A stretch of 64,000 bases of DNA. Source: Populus alba (taxonomy: Eukaryota > Streptophyta > Magnoliopsida > Malpighiales > Salicaceae). Below are positions 52,501-63,385 of the stretch, one piece after another (position 1 is the stretch's first letter; each line of letters opens with the position of its first letter). The position numbers and the translations under genes are program-made. The notes beneath the pieces were generated by a model. That model was not told the origin of the DNA, did not search any database, and worked only from the letters and a program-made list of their open reading frames with translations. The stretch spans positions 20,800,333 to 20,864,332 of the forward strand of contig NC_133293.1 of NCBI RefSeq assembly GCF_005239225.2, in the 5' to 3' direction.

Positions 52501-54592
52501 TGTCATTTCAGATAATTTGTGTACAATCTGTCAATCTATATGATTCCTGCACAAAATGAAACAAGGTAGCAGACAACCTATTATCCTAGCATTGTTTTGC
52601 CCCCATTTTCTGTTTGCATGCCATTGCATGGTCTGCATATAACAGATAAAGAATATCTTTCAGAGGCATCCTGTCAAGGATCAGATCACCTTTGCATATA
52701 AAGTGAAGCACGTGACATGTATATATGCAAATTGATCTGACCAAGAGCATTGTTCTGGCATTCCCATATGACTGTAGCATGACATATTGACATGTGATCG
52801 ACATCAGCTGAATATAAACAAACAAGAACTCAGAAATACGATTTAGAAATTAGTCAGCCTCCCATTCACCTGTTCTTGATCTCAACTCCACAAGTCCACA
52901 TGCCTAGCTGTTCTCTTTCGCCCCCCCCCCCCGCCCCGCCCCGCCCCGCCCCGCCCCGCCCCGCCCCGCCCAATCATTGTGTTACTTTACCAATCACAGC
53001 AAAATGGAAAAAACTTTTATTGGAACAGGTTTTCTATGCCTAAACTTAACAAAACTTGACAAAACATTATTGCCTCAGTGCAAACATGAAAATCAGGAAT
53101 AAAACACATTTATTAAGAGATGAATAGCTAAAGAAAATATGCTGCAAAATCAGAAACAGGAATTCTGCATTCCATTTGGGACAGGACAGCATTCAATTGC
53201 AAGGGTGAAGAAGTTGAAATACATGCATGAATTGATGGAGCAGTTCCACTCGGTTAATAGAGGAGAATGACAGCAGAGAATTTGAATAATTTCACCAAAT
53301 AACATAGTTTGTATGACACACAAACAGTAACAAAATCTGTATCGACCCAGAATTTTAGATAAAAGAAATTTTTTGTAGCAACAATTAAGATCCCACATAC
53401 ACCAACAAGAATGAACTATCATCCAAGAAATTACATGCATCAACAACAAGAATTTTCCATACATAAATGTATCTTACAGGCTACAGAAATAAACAACTTT
53501 CTCACCAACAGTTACCATAAATAAGTGGAAGGAGTAGGAAAAAAAAATCCATAAGTTCAAGAAAAATAATTTACCATTTTGCTGAATTTCTCAATTGTTG
53601 CTAGCGGAATCGTTCCGAGTGCAATGATATTTTCTGTTCCCTCGCTCTTCTACAACAGAAGAACACATAAAGTGAGTATAATATTTGTGCATACACAACA
53701 TCATTTTCAGTGAAGCAATAACAATTCCTTAGCTCGTCAAACATGCTTAAATAAACTGGGGCACGTTACCAAACTATGAATACAACACAAATTGAATACA
53801 GTACCATTCCATCATCTTACCATAGAATAAAGAAAAGGAGAGAACACTTCACTCACCAAGAAAATAAGACGCAAATTAGTCACTATCAAGGTACCTGCCT
53901 CATCAGTGTTAATAAGAACAACACCATGTCCCTGAAATCAAGATTCAATCCATTTAACAATAAGCAGGAAACGAAAGAGCTAAACAGTTAGAGCCTGAGC
54001 AGAAAGATTCACGTAAATAACCCTAGCCACTTACATTGTTCTAGTTTTATTTTTTTTATCCAATAGTAGTAATTTAACTATCACGAAAATCAATTGCAAT
54101 CAAATTAGGGTTAGCTATAACGAATCAAATTCCTCGATTCCTCTCCTATACGCGTAATTTACATTCTATTCCTCAAAAAAATTGACTCTAAACAAGAATT
54201 AGGAATCAAGACTTTAAAGAAATAAAAAAAAGAAATCAAGGTTATAAAGAAGTCACAAGAAAAGAAAATCAAGATTTAATGAAATCGCAAAGAATAAAGA
54301 AGGAAACTTACCTCGACTACAGCACGCTCTGCCTCAAGCAAGCACTTATAATTAGCATGATGCGAAACCGAGCGTGACGCTGGATGCTGCACCTAAAAAA
54401 GATAGAACATAGTGAGTAATTTAAATCAAGAAAACAAATTTTAAGTTATCTGTATTGAAATTTGAGAGCGAGAAAATTTTGGACCTCAAGTTTGAACCAG
54501 TCGAGAGCGTCGTCCCAGCTACCGGTGCTTTCCATCCGCTCGATCTCGGCGGAGGAGTCACTCAGCGACGTTGATCGCCGTGACGCGGACAT
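43538..54592 (-). CDS. MTM: Myotubularin-type phosphoinositide 3-phosphatase
   Basis: Twenty exons on the minus strand: 54592-54485, 54392-54312, 53931-53857, 53649-53575, 52225-52156, 51612-51563, 51320-51031, 50873-50800, 50721-50658, 50024-49959, 49012-48913, 48812-48699, 47886-47717, 47042-46958, 46749-46528, 46052-45993, 45861-45797, 44772-44493, 44250-43735 and 43651-43538, giving about 892 residues. Residues ~60-150 form a GRAM/PH-like lipid-binding region. The phosphatase domain carries the signature HCSDGWDRT, with catalytic Cys445 and Arg451, split by an intron after the Cys codon. The C-terminal part has a predicted coiled coil and a Cys-rich stretch (about 800-845). Family members remove the 3-phosphate from PtdIns3P and PtdIns(3,5)P2. 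Related to Arabidopsis At5g04540. The first donor (GAG/gtccaa) and the last acceptor (second AG of catagag) are the least certain junctions. Confidence 0.9.
44319..44342 (+). repeat. (GAA)n microsatellite in a myotubularin intron
   Basis: About seven GAA units between exons 18 and 19; on the transcribed strand it forms a CTT pyrimidine tract, about 70 bases upstream of the exon 19 acceptor. Confidence 0.85.
47436..47505 (+). repeat. Short direct repeat in a myotubularin intron
   Basis: Two neighbouring copies contain AGATTTGAAGTTGATGTATGGAAT and AGATTTGAAGTCCATGTATGGAAA-type sequence with a period near 47 bases. It lies in the intron between exons 13 and 14. Confidence 0.6.
48974..49081 (-). 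repeat. Tandem duplication covering the myotubularin exon 11 acceptor
   Basis: The first ~35 bases of exon 11 and its acceptor are repeated 62 bases further into the upstream intron: the motif CAGCAATATATAACTTCCTG occurs at 48997 and 49059. Each copy has its own cag/GAAG acceptor on the minus strand (exon starts 49012 and 49074). The upstream copy carries substitutions (Ala-Asp to Glu-Ser context) and, because 62 is not a multiple of three, would shift the frame. Confidence 0.8.
52921..52971 (-). repeat. C12 plus (CCCCG)n pentanucleotide repeat in a myotubularin intron
   Basis: Twelve C residues are followed by about seven GCCCC units. On the transcribed strand this reads as GGGGC repeats ending in G12. 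It lies in the 1.35-kb intron between exons 4 and 5, in otherwise AT-rich DNA, and is almost purely G+C. Confidence 0.85.
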
Positions 54593-55000
54593 GCGGTGGG
54601 CCGTTAAGAAAGCGAGAATGCGTGTTGTGGAGAGAGTTGTTGAAAGAGACGTGGAAGTTTGGGCGTACTTACTGTTCAAAGTGAAATGTATTATCTCTGT
54701 TTGTTTTAGGTTTTTGGCTTTCTTGTAAAAAAAAAAAGAATTAATATATATGTAAGAAACATATACTTTACACTTTTTCTTTGGTTTATTTGAGAAATTA
54801 TTAAAAAACATTTAGCGTTTTAGTTGTGAGGTGATGAAAATGATTGGGGTTTTTTTAGTAACTTTTTGTTATTTTCTAATGATATATTTTTAATTTTTTA
54901 AAAGCACTAAAATTCACTTAAAGATTATTATTTATTTTCTTATAAGTAAATAAAAAAGGCAGCTCCAATTTTTGTTAATCGTTTTTAAGCAATACCTTAA

Positions 55001-55014
55001 CCCCCCCCCCCCCC
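55001..55014 (+). repeat. C14 homopolymer
   Basis: Fourteen consecutive C residues in AT-rich intergenic DNA, the fourth C-run of twelve or more in the window. Confidence 0.8.
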
Positions 55015-55079
55015 GACATAAAGAAAAGCATAATTTTTCTTTTATTTTCTTAATGTTTACATGGATATTTCAAAGATTA

Positions 55080-55245
55080 AGAATATATTTACAAACATAA
55101 TTTTTATTTAAAATTATTGTTTTAGTATTCTTAGATATTTTAATTCGTTTTATCAAAAATAAATTTTTATAAATAAAAAATATATATTATTTTAATATAT
55201 AAAAAAAACATTTTAAGAAACAATTTTTACTATTCTAAACCTATC
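55080..55245. repeat. AT-rich MITE-like repeat, copy 4
   Basis: It has the family pattern: a TTTAATTCGTTTTATCAAAA-like centre, a run of TTTATAAATAAAAAATATAT, and an AAGAAACAATTTTTACTAT end. It is more degenerate than copies 1 to 3. Confidence 0.4.
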
Positions 55246-56321
55246 ATCTTACATGGTTACATCACAAAAATATTTTTTTTTAAAAAAAAAGTGTTAATCT
55301 CTTTAATACTATTTGCACCAACTTTCTTTTATTTTTCAACTACTAAATAATAAAATTCATATTTATTATGGTATGATATATTGACTTGAAACTTGTACCC
55401 AGTTTCAAAACGTTTTAATAGTCAAATCTAAGTTTCCAGCTTAATTTATATAATCTATAACTTATGATGGGTTAACCAAACCTCTATAACACTCGATTAT
55501 GTCAACAGGATTATTTTTTCTTTGTTTTTCTTCAAAATGGCGTTATTCTTGCCGTGTACTAACTCAACAAACCCACAATCTAGCCGAGTTAGATAACCAT
55601 ATAAACTCCCCCCACCCCCGATGGACTAGTGATCGGTATTTGAATTAAAAAAAATATATTAATTTAAAGTAAGAAAAATAAAAAAGAAATTAATTTTTTT
55701 AAAAAAACATTTTTAAACATGTTTTAAATCCAATACATTAGCATGCGTTGAGGTGAAAAATTAATCAGAAATTGCTTTTTGGAAAGGTGATTTACTCATC
55801 AACCTCGGAAGGCACGATATAGTTACATCCAGTGCAGTACTCCAGTCCAAGAAAAATGTGCTCAACCATCAATCCATTTACGATCCAAAACCTTGCGTGG
55901 TAAGTTTACAACTAATAAAGGTAGGTATTGCTGACAAGTATACACAAATTACAAATCATTCAATAGCAGCCTGATTAGTAAGGCTGAACTAGCTCTACGA
56001 GGGCGAGGATACAGGAACCACCACTTTCAATGGCTAACAGATGAAAACCTCCATTCACAAAAGAAAGAATAGAACTTGTATATTCAAGCTCCAACTACCT
56101 ATTACCTTCAACTCACTAACCATACAATTTCGGCATTTTGGATGTCCAGGCATTTGGGATGTCCAGAGAGAATGCACGACGTTAATGTCCTCAGCAGAAA
56201 GAAAACGAATGATGTTACTAATATGCCCCATGGACATGCCGGGATCTTCATCCACGTCAAATCCTGTCAAACATGAGGTAACTGGATTGCACGGGTGATT
56301 GCCACAGCCTGGAAGAAAAGG

Positions 56322-58124
56322 TCACCTCTCCACCTCCAAGTATTCATCAAACATTATACTGCTAGCATCCTCCTGCAAGGCTTGTGCATTGAGTCCTCGC
56401 CCAAACCTCCAAATGTAATTCAGACCAACCAGAAGCTCAGTTATTGCTGCTTCTGTCTTTTCTTGATTGGCAAAGTAAAGGGTCTGTACCAGAAGCACGT
56501 TTGTCCTAGAAACGAAGGTTTGTTGCTCATAACTTCGCTCCGATTGCCATCTTATCATATTATGAGCAAGTGGAGCCAACCATTCTAATATTGATGCCAT
56601 TGCCTCAGTCCACTCTCCTGCAAGCACGGTATCATAAACTGATGAACACAAGCTCTTGGAGTATGGCTTTAGCCTTTCCCTCAGAGCAGTTCTCACGCTT
56701 GCAGGCAACATATTGTACAGGTCATCTCTCGCATCATGGCCAATCAAGTGAGGAGATGCAGCTAGCTTCTCGATTACAACAATAACATTAGCATAGTGCA
56801 ATGCTAAAGCAGCACCGCCAAGGGTTCCGGGGAGAGCTTGCAACAACTTACGCTGTGAACTGAAGATTGATGGACCGGTATGACTTGCACTTCCAGGAGG
56901 AAGATTGTCAGCATTACTTTCCTTGGCTCCGTTGAGGGTTCTGGAATGAACATCAGATGAATTTAAGTAGCAATTGGCGACAGGAGAAGTGTTTGAAGCT
57001 ACCATGCATCCTTTAAAGGGTCCCACTTGAGTCAACCGATTTGGCTTCGAAGGCGGTTTCCTTCCCAGAAAGGCAGGTGATTGAGGAGCTCGCCAAAACT
57101 TCTTGCCAGCTTTAGCTATTCCAGAAATTGGGCCCGACTTAGTCGTTGCCCCCCCAAGTGGACCTGAGAAAAAGTTCACGTTCCTGTTCTTTCCAGAAAT
57201 AGGGCCTGACTTTGTGATTGAGCAACCAAGAGGACCTGAATATGAATTATTTTTGTTCGATTTTGAAATTGGGCCAGAATTTGCAGTGAACTTACCAAGG
57301 GGGCCAGAAGAAAATCTAGGAAGAGTACTATCCTCAGATGGATGAACAGAAGACTGCAGCGATGCAGAAACTGACTGGCTTTGGTAAATATAGTCAGAAT
57401 TCAGAGCTTTTGATTGCCCAGAGTATGCTGTTTGATTAATTCCAAACACATGACTGATTCTACTATATATAGTGAACAATGATCTTACTAAGAGGCGAAC
57501 TGTATAATCATAAGTTCTATTCCAGAGTGAGATCTCCCTCAGATTTTTCACTTCCTGCTGCTTCCATACAAGCTTCTTCTGATAGTCAAGTAAATTATCT
57601 GGCTGAGGATTGCTGCCCTTCATTCTCCTCACAGTCTGTTCGAGATCAGCGAGCATTTCAATCTCTTGATACAAAGTAGCATTAACTGAAATAAAACGCT
57701 CCATCTTTTTAACTTTTTTGTCCATCTTCTTACAAGTAAATCCCCACCCATATGGGTCAGCGTGAATCTTGATCATTTCATCAAAGAGATGCTCAAAGCC
57801 CTTCAAACTAGGATCACTACATTTACTACCTAGTCTGGCCACAGGTTTTGCAACATGTACCATACTTTCCATCATCTCTAAACAAATCAAACGACCAATG
57901 AAATCATCATCCTCAGCTATAAGCTTTTTTATACCCTCAGAATTTGCGATCTCTTCTCTCAACCTAGCAACCTGCTTATCACTCAAAGACTGCCAAAGAT
58001 GAACCAGCTTTGACATCAAGCTTGTAACTTCAAAGGCCAAAACTCCAACAACTGCCTTCTGAGGACCGGGTTCATGCTTCTGTGAAATCTTCCACAGACC
58101 ACGAAACCACGTTTCAGCAACCAT
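56322..58124 (-). CDS. DUF3475 / DUF668 protein (At5g04550-like)
   Basis: A single coding exon of 600 residues, the same size as Arabidopsis At5g04550, starting MVAETWFRGLW. DUF3475 spans ~25-81 (GVLAFEVTSLMSKLVHLW) and DUF668 spans ~434-522 (LGGAALALHYANVIVVIEKL). Between them lies a low-complexity region with three SGPLG / SGPIS pairs (residues 273-335). Related plant proteins of the PSI group promote growth and are linked to phytosulfokine signalling, but this subfamily is not clearly characterised. The Met at 58124 is preferred to an in-frame codon at 58193 because a polypyrimidine tract and cag acceptor lie between them: the upstream part is intron, not a signal peptide. Confidence 0.92.
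   Translation of the reverse strand: MVAETWFRGLWKISQKHEPGPQKAVVGVLAFEVTSLMSKLVHLWQSLSDKQVARLREEIANSEGIKKLIAEDDDFIGRLICLEMMESMVHVAKPVARLGSKCSDPSLKGFEHLFDEMIKIHADPYGWGFTCKKMDKKVKKMERFISVNATLYQEIEMLADLEQTVRRMKGSNPQPDNLLDYQKKLVWKQQEVKNLREISLWNRTYDYTVRLLVRSLFTIYSRISHVFGINQTAYSGQSKALNSDYIYQSQSVSASLQSSVHPSEDSTLPRFSSGPLGKFTANSGPISKSNKNNSYSGPLGCSITKSGPISGKNRNVNFFSGPLGGATTKSGPISGIAKAGKKFWRAPQSPAFLGRKPPSKPNRLTQVGPFKGCMVASNTSPVANCYLNSSDVHSRTLNGAKESNADNLPPGSASHTGPSIFSSQRKLLQALPGTLGGAALALHYANVIVVIEKLAASPHLIGHDARDDLYNMLPASVRTALRERLKPYSKSLCSSVYDTVLAGEWTEAMASILEWLAPLAHNMIRWQSERSYEQQTFVSRTNVLLVQTLYFANQEKTEAAITELLVGLNYIWRFGRGLNAQALQEDASSIMFDEYLEVER
57120..57308 (-). repeat. Internal SGPLG/SGPIS coding repeat of the DUF668 protein
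   Basis: Three units of about 22 residues, each pairing SGPLG with a nearby SGPIS, separated by short Asn/Lys-rich spacers. The DNA repeats the words for GGGCC(A/T)GA and AGTGGACCT with drift, so the duplication is moderately old. Confidence 0.8.
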
Positions 58125-58142
58125 CTCTTTACCCCAGCAAGC

Positions 58143-58994
58143 CTGCAAGAAAAAAAAAATCAATAAGAATAAGGGACAAAAGCCAAAACTCACACCAAAT
58201 CAATTGGTTTTATAGATAATATCTACCGATAAATCCTGATGGATCAATTCAATTAGTAGCTGGTAACAAAAACAAATTAACTTTTAGCAAACACTAACTC
58301 AAAAATTAATTGAAAACACTATTTTCTACGGACAAAAAAACAAAGAATTGAATCACTTACTCACTCAATGGCTTCTCGGAATTTTTTCTTCTTTCTCTAA
58401 TCATGAATCTGAAAATTCCATTTTCTCTGAAACTAGTAAGCTTTAAACTTTATGCAAGCTGAAAGAAAAAAGGCAAATTAAACAACTTTTATCTTCTACA
58501 ACTCTCCTTTAAATTTTATAGAATCCTCCTAACTCCTATTAATGAATCTCTCTCAAATTGGAAAATCTATAAATCATAAAAATTGAATTCAAGACCAGTA
58601 ATTTAGTAGTGATCAGCAAAAAGAGGGTGGCAAAACTCACAAGAGCATCAAGCACTTCCACCGGGGGAAAAAAACGAACAAAAAATAGAAGCTTTTGCAA
58701 ATTAAAAATACAAAAATCATAAACAAATATGACAATCTTAGCACAGAGCTACACCAAAGAAAAGAAACGAACTTTACAGCATCAACCTCAGCTTAAAACA
58801 AAAGAAAAGGAAAAACCCATCATCCAGACCAACCAAAATCTCAAAATTCAACAAGTCCACACTATAAAACTTAAAGAACTTAAATTTACACTCAAACACA
58901 AACATATCTACACTTTCTCCATCTGGGCCGATCAGAAAACACAAAACAAGAAATGCAAAGCATGCAGTACAATCAATTACAAAAAATGACTTAC
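58143..58994 (-). other. 5' UTR intron of the DUF668 gene
   Basis: On the minus strand a donor CCA/gtaagt at 58995/58994 is followed 852 bases later by a long T-tract and tcttgcag/GC at 58143/58142. The acceptor exon then has 18 untranslated bases before the start codon at 58124. The leader exon probably extends from 58995 to about 59150 and is GA/CT-rich. Large leader introns often raise expression in plants. Confidence 0.65.
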
Positions 58995-60284
58995 TGGTCA
59001 CATGAAAAGAAGGACGTGGAGGAGAACTGGAGAAATAATATTGTAGAAGAAGAGAAAAAAGTGAGAGGAGGCAGCTAGGAGAGGGTAGTGAAATAAGGCT
59101 AGTTTAGAGATCACATGGAGCGGAAGAAAGAAAAGGAAAATAAAATTATAGAGTAGAGAGAGGGAGGGAGAGAGCAGAAAACGAGTGAAATTAAAAATTA
59201 AAAGCTCCCACTACAGATAATTATTATAATTTAGTGCTTCTTATCTTGACTATCTAATCCCTTGTCTATGTGTTATTTTCCTGTCTGCCCCTTGATTCTG
59301 GGTCTATTGCTGTTACTCCTGTCCTTGTGTCCGAAATAGGATTTCTTGAATACATGATTTTTTAGTAGTTTTATGTCTTAGGTTGACAATGACCTGGTTA
59401 ATTTAGAATCTTTTTTTTTTTATTTGTTGTTCATGATTTTTTATTTATTTCGTTGGTTTTAGTTAGTTATATTAATATTAAATGTGATTATTCTGAAAAT
59501 ATAATTGTTTAGTAGGACAAATAATTAGCTAGTTTAGTGTTTTTTTATGTTGAGTACCATTTTTGTGTACAAAAGTAAATTGTTAAAATCCTCCCCGGTT
59601 GGATTTAAAGTGGGACTATCTCTATATTGATCGATACGTGGTTGATTTTTTAAGATTTTTTAAAAAAAAATTTAAAAAGTTAATATTAATGGTATTTCTA
59701 TCGCTCTGTCAAACATTATGTAATAAAAGACAAGCTGTTTTTATTTTTTTAAGAAAATAGGTACAGGCAACAAAAAAAATATTGGCCCATAACCGCGAGC
59801 TTCCGTTGGTTATACCTGTATAGGCTTTGTTGGAACAAACATTTTGGGTTTTTTACCCTTTTTTTAATATAAAGTATTTATTTTATTTTATTTTATTTTT
59901 TAATATTGAACTAATGTTAAATTAATTTTAGTATTTTTTATCATATAATAAAATTTGAAATAATAATTTGAACGCAATGAAATTCATGACCGAATCGTAA
60001 GTTTGACGGGTTAGTTGTGTTTAACCTAGCATTTTTTTATATATATATGTGTGTGTTTTTTCTTTTGACATGCCCAATCAACAAGATGATACTAGAACAA
60101 CCCATGTATGATTTAATTTGAAACTTGGGTTATGTAAAGAATTAGATCAAAAAAATCAAATTTAAACCATTATATTAAATGAATTTTCTATGATATTTTA
60201 ACAAATTCTAGTCCAAACCCGCAACTATAGCGCAACAATAAAATAGTTAATTACTAATTTGTCAAGAATGTGATTTTTTATATT

Positions 60285-60420
60285 TTTTTTGTATTTTAAA
60301 AATATTTTTTGTTTTAAATTAATATTTATATTTTAAAATTATTTTAATGTGATGATATTAAAAATAAAATTTTTAAAAATAACTATGATAAAAATACTAG
60401 ACGAACAGTTATAAAAAGTA
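60285..60420. repeat. AT-rich MITE-like repeat, copy 5
   Basis: Carries the family core TTATTTTAATGTGATGATAT followed by TTTTTAAAAATAACTATGAT. The flanks are diverged and the limits approximate. Confidence 0.45.
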
Positions 60421-61017
60421 CCTGCTGTGAGATTTTTTTATTCAGTATCAATAAACCATCATCACCGGTACAATTCCTTTGCTATTATCTTTTGTCGATA
60501 ATACGATATATTTATGAGATTTTTCTCCTTGCAGTTTTCATTTGGATTTAACTTCGAGATAGCGATATGGAAAGCTAACTTGTTTATCATCAAGATCAAA
60601 AACACCTTTAAAAAACGTGTTGGTGTGAACACAGCTAAGCAAGTTGCTTTATCCAATCTTCTACTTTAGAAAAAAAAATGCCGCGTGTTGTTGAGGATAC
60701 GCTGTCTTTAACAGAGAAGTTGCAATCTGCGCATCAGAAAACAAATCCAACCTCCAAAATTTATATTTATAATTGATAAAAAGAGCTATAATTCGTGATA
60801 AAATTAGGCTTGCAAGAATCATGGATGGATCCTAAACTAAGAATTTAACTTGGCAATCACTGCAAGCAGTTTTCCAAACCTTATTTCTGCATAATTTCTT
60901 CACAAGAAAACAAATCCAGCCTCCAAAATTTATTTTTTATGATGAATTTTGAATAATTTTTAGCTTTCATACACCATGATTAACAAATCTTGAAGGTGAT
61001 AAGGTGATGTTAGTTGT

Positions 61018-61118
61018 TTATGTAAAAATATATTTTTATTAAAAATTAAAAATATATCAAAATAATATTTTTTATTATTAGCATATAAAAACATTAAAAA
61101 ATAATTTTTAAAAACTTG
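61018..61118. repeat. AT-rich MITE-like repeat, copy 6
   Basis: A short copy with the core AAAAATATATCAAAATAATA followed by an ATATAAAAACATTAAAAAAT stretch, matching the internal part of the family. Confidence 0.4.
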
Positions 61119-62031
61119 TCAAGTCCCGAAAATAAACATGACTAAAAACCACAGCCACAACTTGAAGCCAAATTCTGAAATGGAAACTAAAGTTATCTCC
61201 TTTTTTATCGGTGGTGTGTAATAAACTGGTTGCAACTTGCAAGGTCTTGTTTGCAAAAATCACAAAAAAAAAAGAAGAAGAAGAAGAGGGGGCTAGATTC
61301 ATCACACATTAATGGCAAGCACGCGGAAAGTGTCTTTTGACAGATTTAACCTCCAGGTCCAAGTAGCCGCACACGGCACACGGGCCGACTCCATCAATAC
61401 GAAGAGTCCAGTACCAGACGCAAGATGGCAAAAATTGGTCCAACCGAGGACCCGGGAACTATGCAACACCTCGTAGCTGACTCATTTTTTGTTTTTTGCT
61501 TTTGATCATTAGAGTATTAGCTTTAACACGTGCAGATTTTATCGAAAGAATAAATGTTTTTTTTCTTTCTCCTTTATCTTATTTATTAAATGTTTGTTAT
61601 ATATTAATTTTGAGGGTTGTAGTTTAACTGGTTAAATTTTAAATTTATTTTTTAAAAATTATTAGTTTAAATTTCACAAATTTTAGGATCACATGATCAT
61701 TAACTTCAGAGCTCGTGGATTAATTGAGGTACATATAAGGAGGTCTGAACATCTATATTAATCATAAAAAAAATATTTCTTAGAGATTTGACTATACAAC
61801 GAGGCAACTTTTTTTGATATACATTAATCAAATAAATTAAATTTTATTGAGGAAAGTTGTTGGATATATAATAATTAGAATATAATGTTTTGTGAATAAA
61901 TTTTTAAAATATTTATTTTCAAATTCAAATTTTAAAATTAAGAAATAAAATAAAATTCAATGAAAAAATAATGCTCTCCTTAACAAGTAGTATTATTATA
62001 TGTATTGTCGCTCGCTTGAGAAAAAAAAATC

Positions 62032-62122
62032 CATTTATTTCTCATAAGGTGTGCGGTTGGCGTCGCTGACGCATGGGAAAATAATATTATTTTTTTTCAT
62101 TTATTTCTCATAAGGTGTGCCA
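62032..62122 (+). repeat. Short tandem pair
   Basis: CATTTATTTCTCATAAGGTG followed by TGC occurs twice about 67 bases apart; each copy is followed by a related GGCGTCGCTGACG or TGCGTCACTTGAG sequence. Confidence 0.7.
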
Positions 62123-63204
62123 TTTGCGTCACTTGAGATGAGATTCTTCAATCACATTAATCTCCTTGTGGACCATTGACTAAAAGAAGACGCTACCTGT
62201 ACCTTCTTGTATGACTTGTCGGCTAATTGAGAACGATATAATTATAGATTTTGAAAACGTATCTTAAGGATAAATTTTCAAAGATTAAAAATTTACTAGT
62301 TTAAATAAAATTACCTCTCCTAATTGACTTAATTGAATCGAGAAAATGACATTGGTTTCGAAGTATACAAGTAAAAGAATAAACTAAAACGAAAAGGAAT
62401 TGGAACTAGTGGATTCACAGTAGTGCAAGACATGTGAATTTTAAAATTATTATTTTGCTTTTTATTTAAATAGTAAATGGCCTATTCTAGGAGGGTACTG
62501 GGGTCCTTTTGTTTTAAATGAATAATAAAAATATTAGACTATCATTAAAGATAAAAAATTAAATGAATTTAGTCCAGGTGTTATCATTTTTTTATATTTG
62601 ATTATACAGTAAAATTACTTAAATGTTATGCTCTCGGTTAAAAGGTATTTGCATATTTTTAATTTTCTCTTGTCAAGAATATCTTTGCATTTTTTCATAA
62701 TTAAATAATATTAATTTTTTGAAAGTTGTTGATACATGTAAGGTGCTTATGTATCTAGGACATAAGGTGCTTACATCATCATGTTTTTTTTCTTCTGGTG
62801 TAGCACGTGTAATCAATGGTCGGGTAGTTTGTTGTATATGAGCTTTTCTTTTTCTTCTTTTCTCCTGAAATACTCGATGAATCTATTTCATGTGTTGGTG
62901 GCTGCAGTCTGATTTCCATTGATAATAACGTGGCCCTTTTGCACATGTTCAGTGTTTGTGACATTACTACATATACCATGACCAGAAACCGTGTGCTTGT
63001 TTTTATTTTATTTTTCGGTCAAAGGATAGTCGTGGGGTTTACCTCAACCCCTTTTTTATTAAAAAAATAATAATCTTTGAATCAGTTTATAACTTTATAT
63101 ATTAACCAATATCAATTTTTATTTTAAAACAGAAAAGAAATTTATTATTAGCAATTAGATTTGGAGCTCCCTTGTTATTGAAAAAAATTATTATTTGTAC
63201 AAAG

Positions 63205-63385
63205 GCATTGTTTGGGACCGCGTTCCATAAAAAAATAATTTTTTTTATATATTTTGGATTGTTTTAATATAATAATTTTAAAAATAATTTTTAAAAAATA
63301 AAAAAACATATCATTTTAATTCATTTCAACACAAAAAAATTTTAAAAAAACAATTATAATCACACTTCTAAAAGCAAAAAAATCA
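63205..63385. repeat. AT-rich MITE-like repeat, copy 7
   Basis: The most complete copy: it starts near CATTGTTTGGGACCGCGTTCC, has the core TTTTGGATTGTTTTAATATA, and ends with AAAAACAATTATAATCACAC. The two ends look weakly inverted (GTTTGGGA..GCG versus CACAC), as in a MITE. Confidence 0.5.

Larger units (their letters stand above)
54593..56321. other. Promoter of the myotubularin gene and 3' flank of the DUF668 gene
   Basis: The region just above 54592 is the leader of the myotubularin gene (about 54593-54720). A C14 tract lies at 55001-55014, an AT-rich MITE-like copy at ~55080-55245, and a second C-rich patch near 55605-55620. The 3' UTR of the DUF668 gene probably covers ~55950-56321. No gene is seen. 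Confidence 0.5.

Noticed and set aside
52921..52971. CRISPR-like or satellite array
   Set aside because: It is a simple pentanucleotide microsatellite without spacers.
58125..58193. An in-frame N-terminal extension of the DUF668 protein that looks like a hydrophobic signal peptide
   Set aside because: The extension is the translation of an intron end: it contains a poly-T tract and a cag acceptor, and the family start MVAETWF follows immediately.
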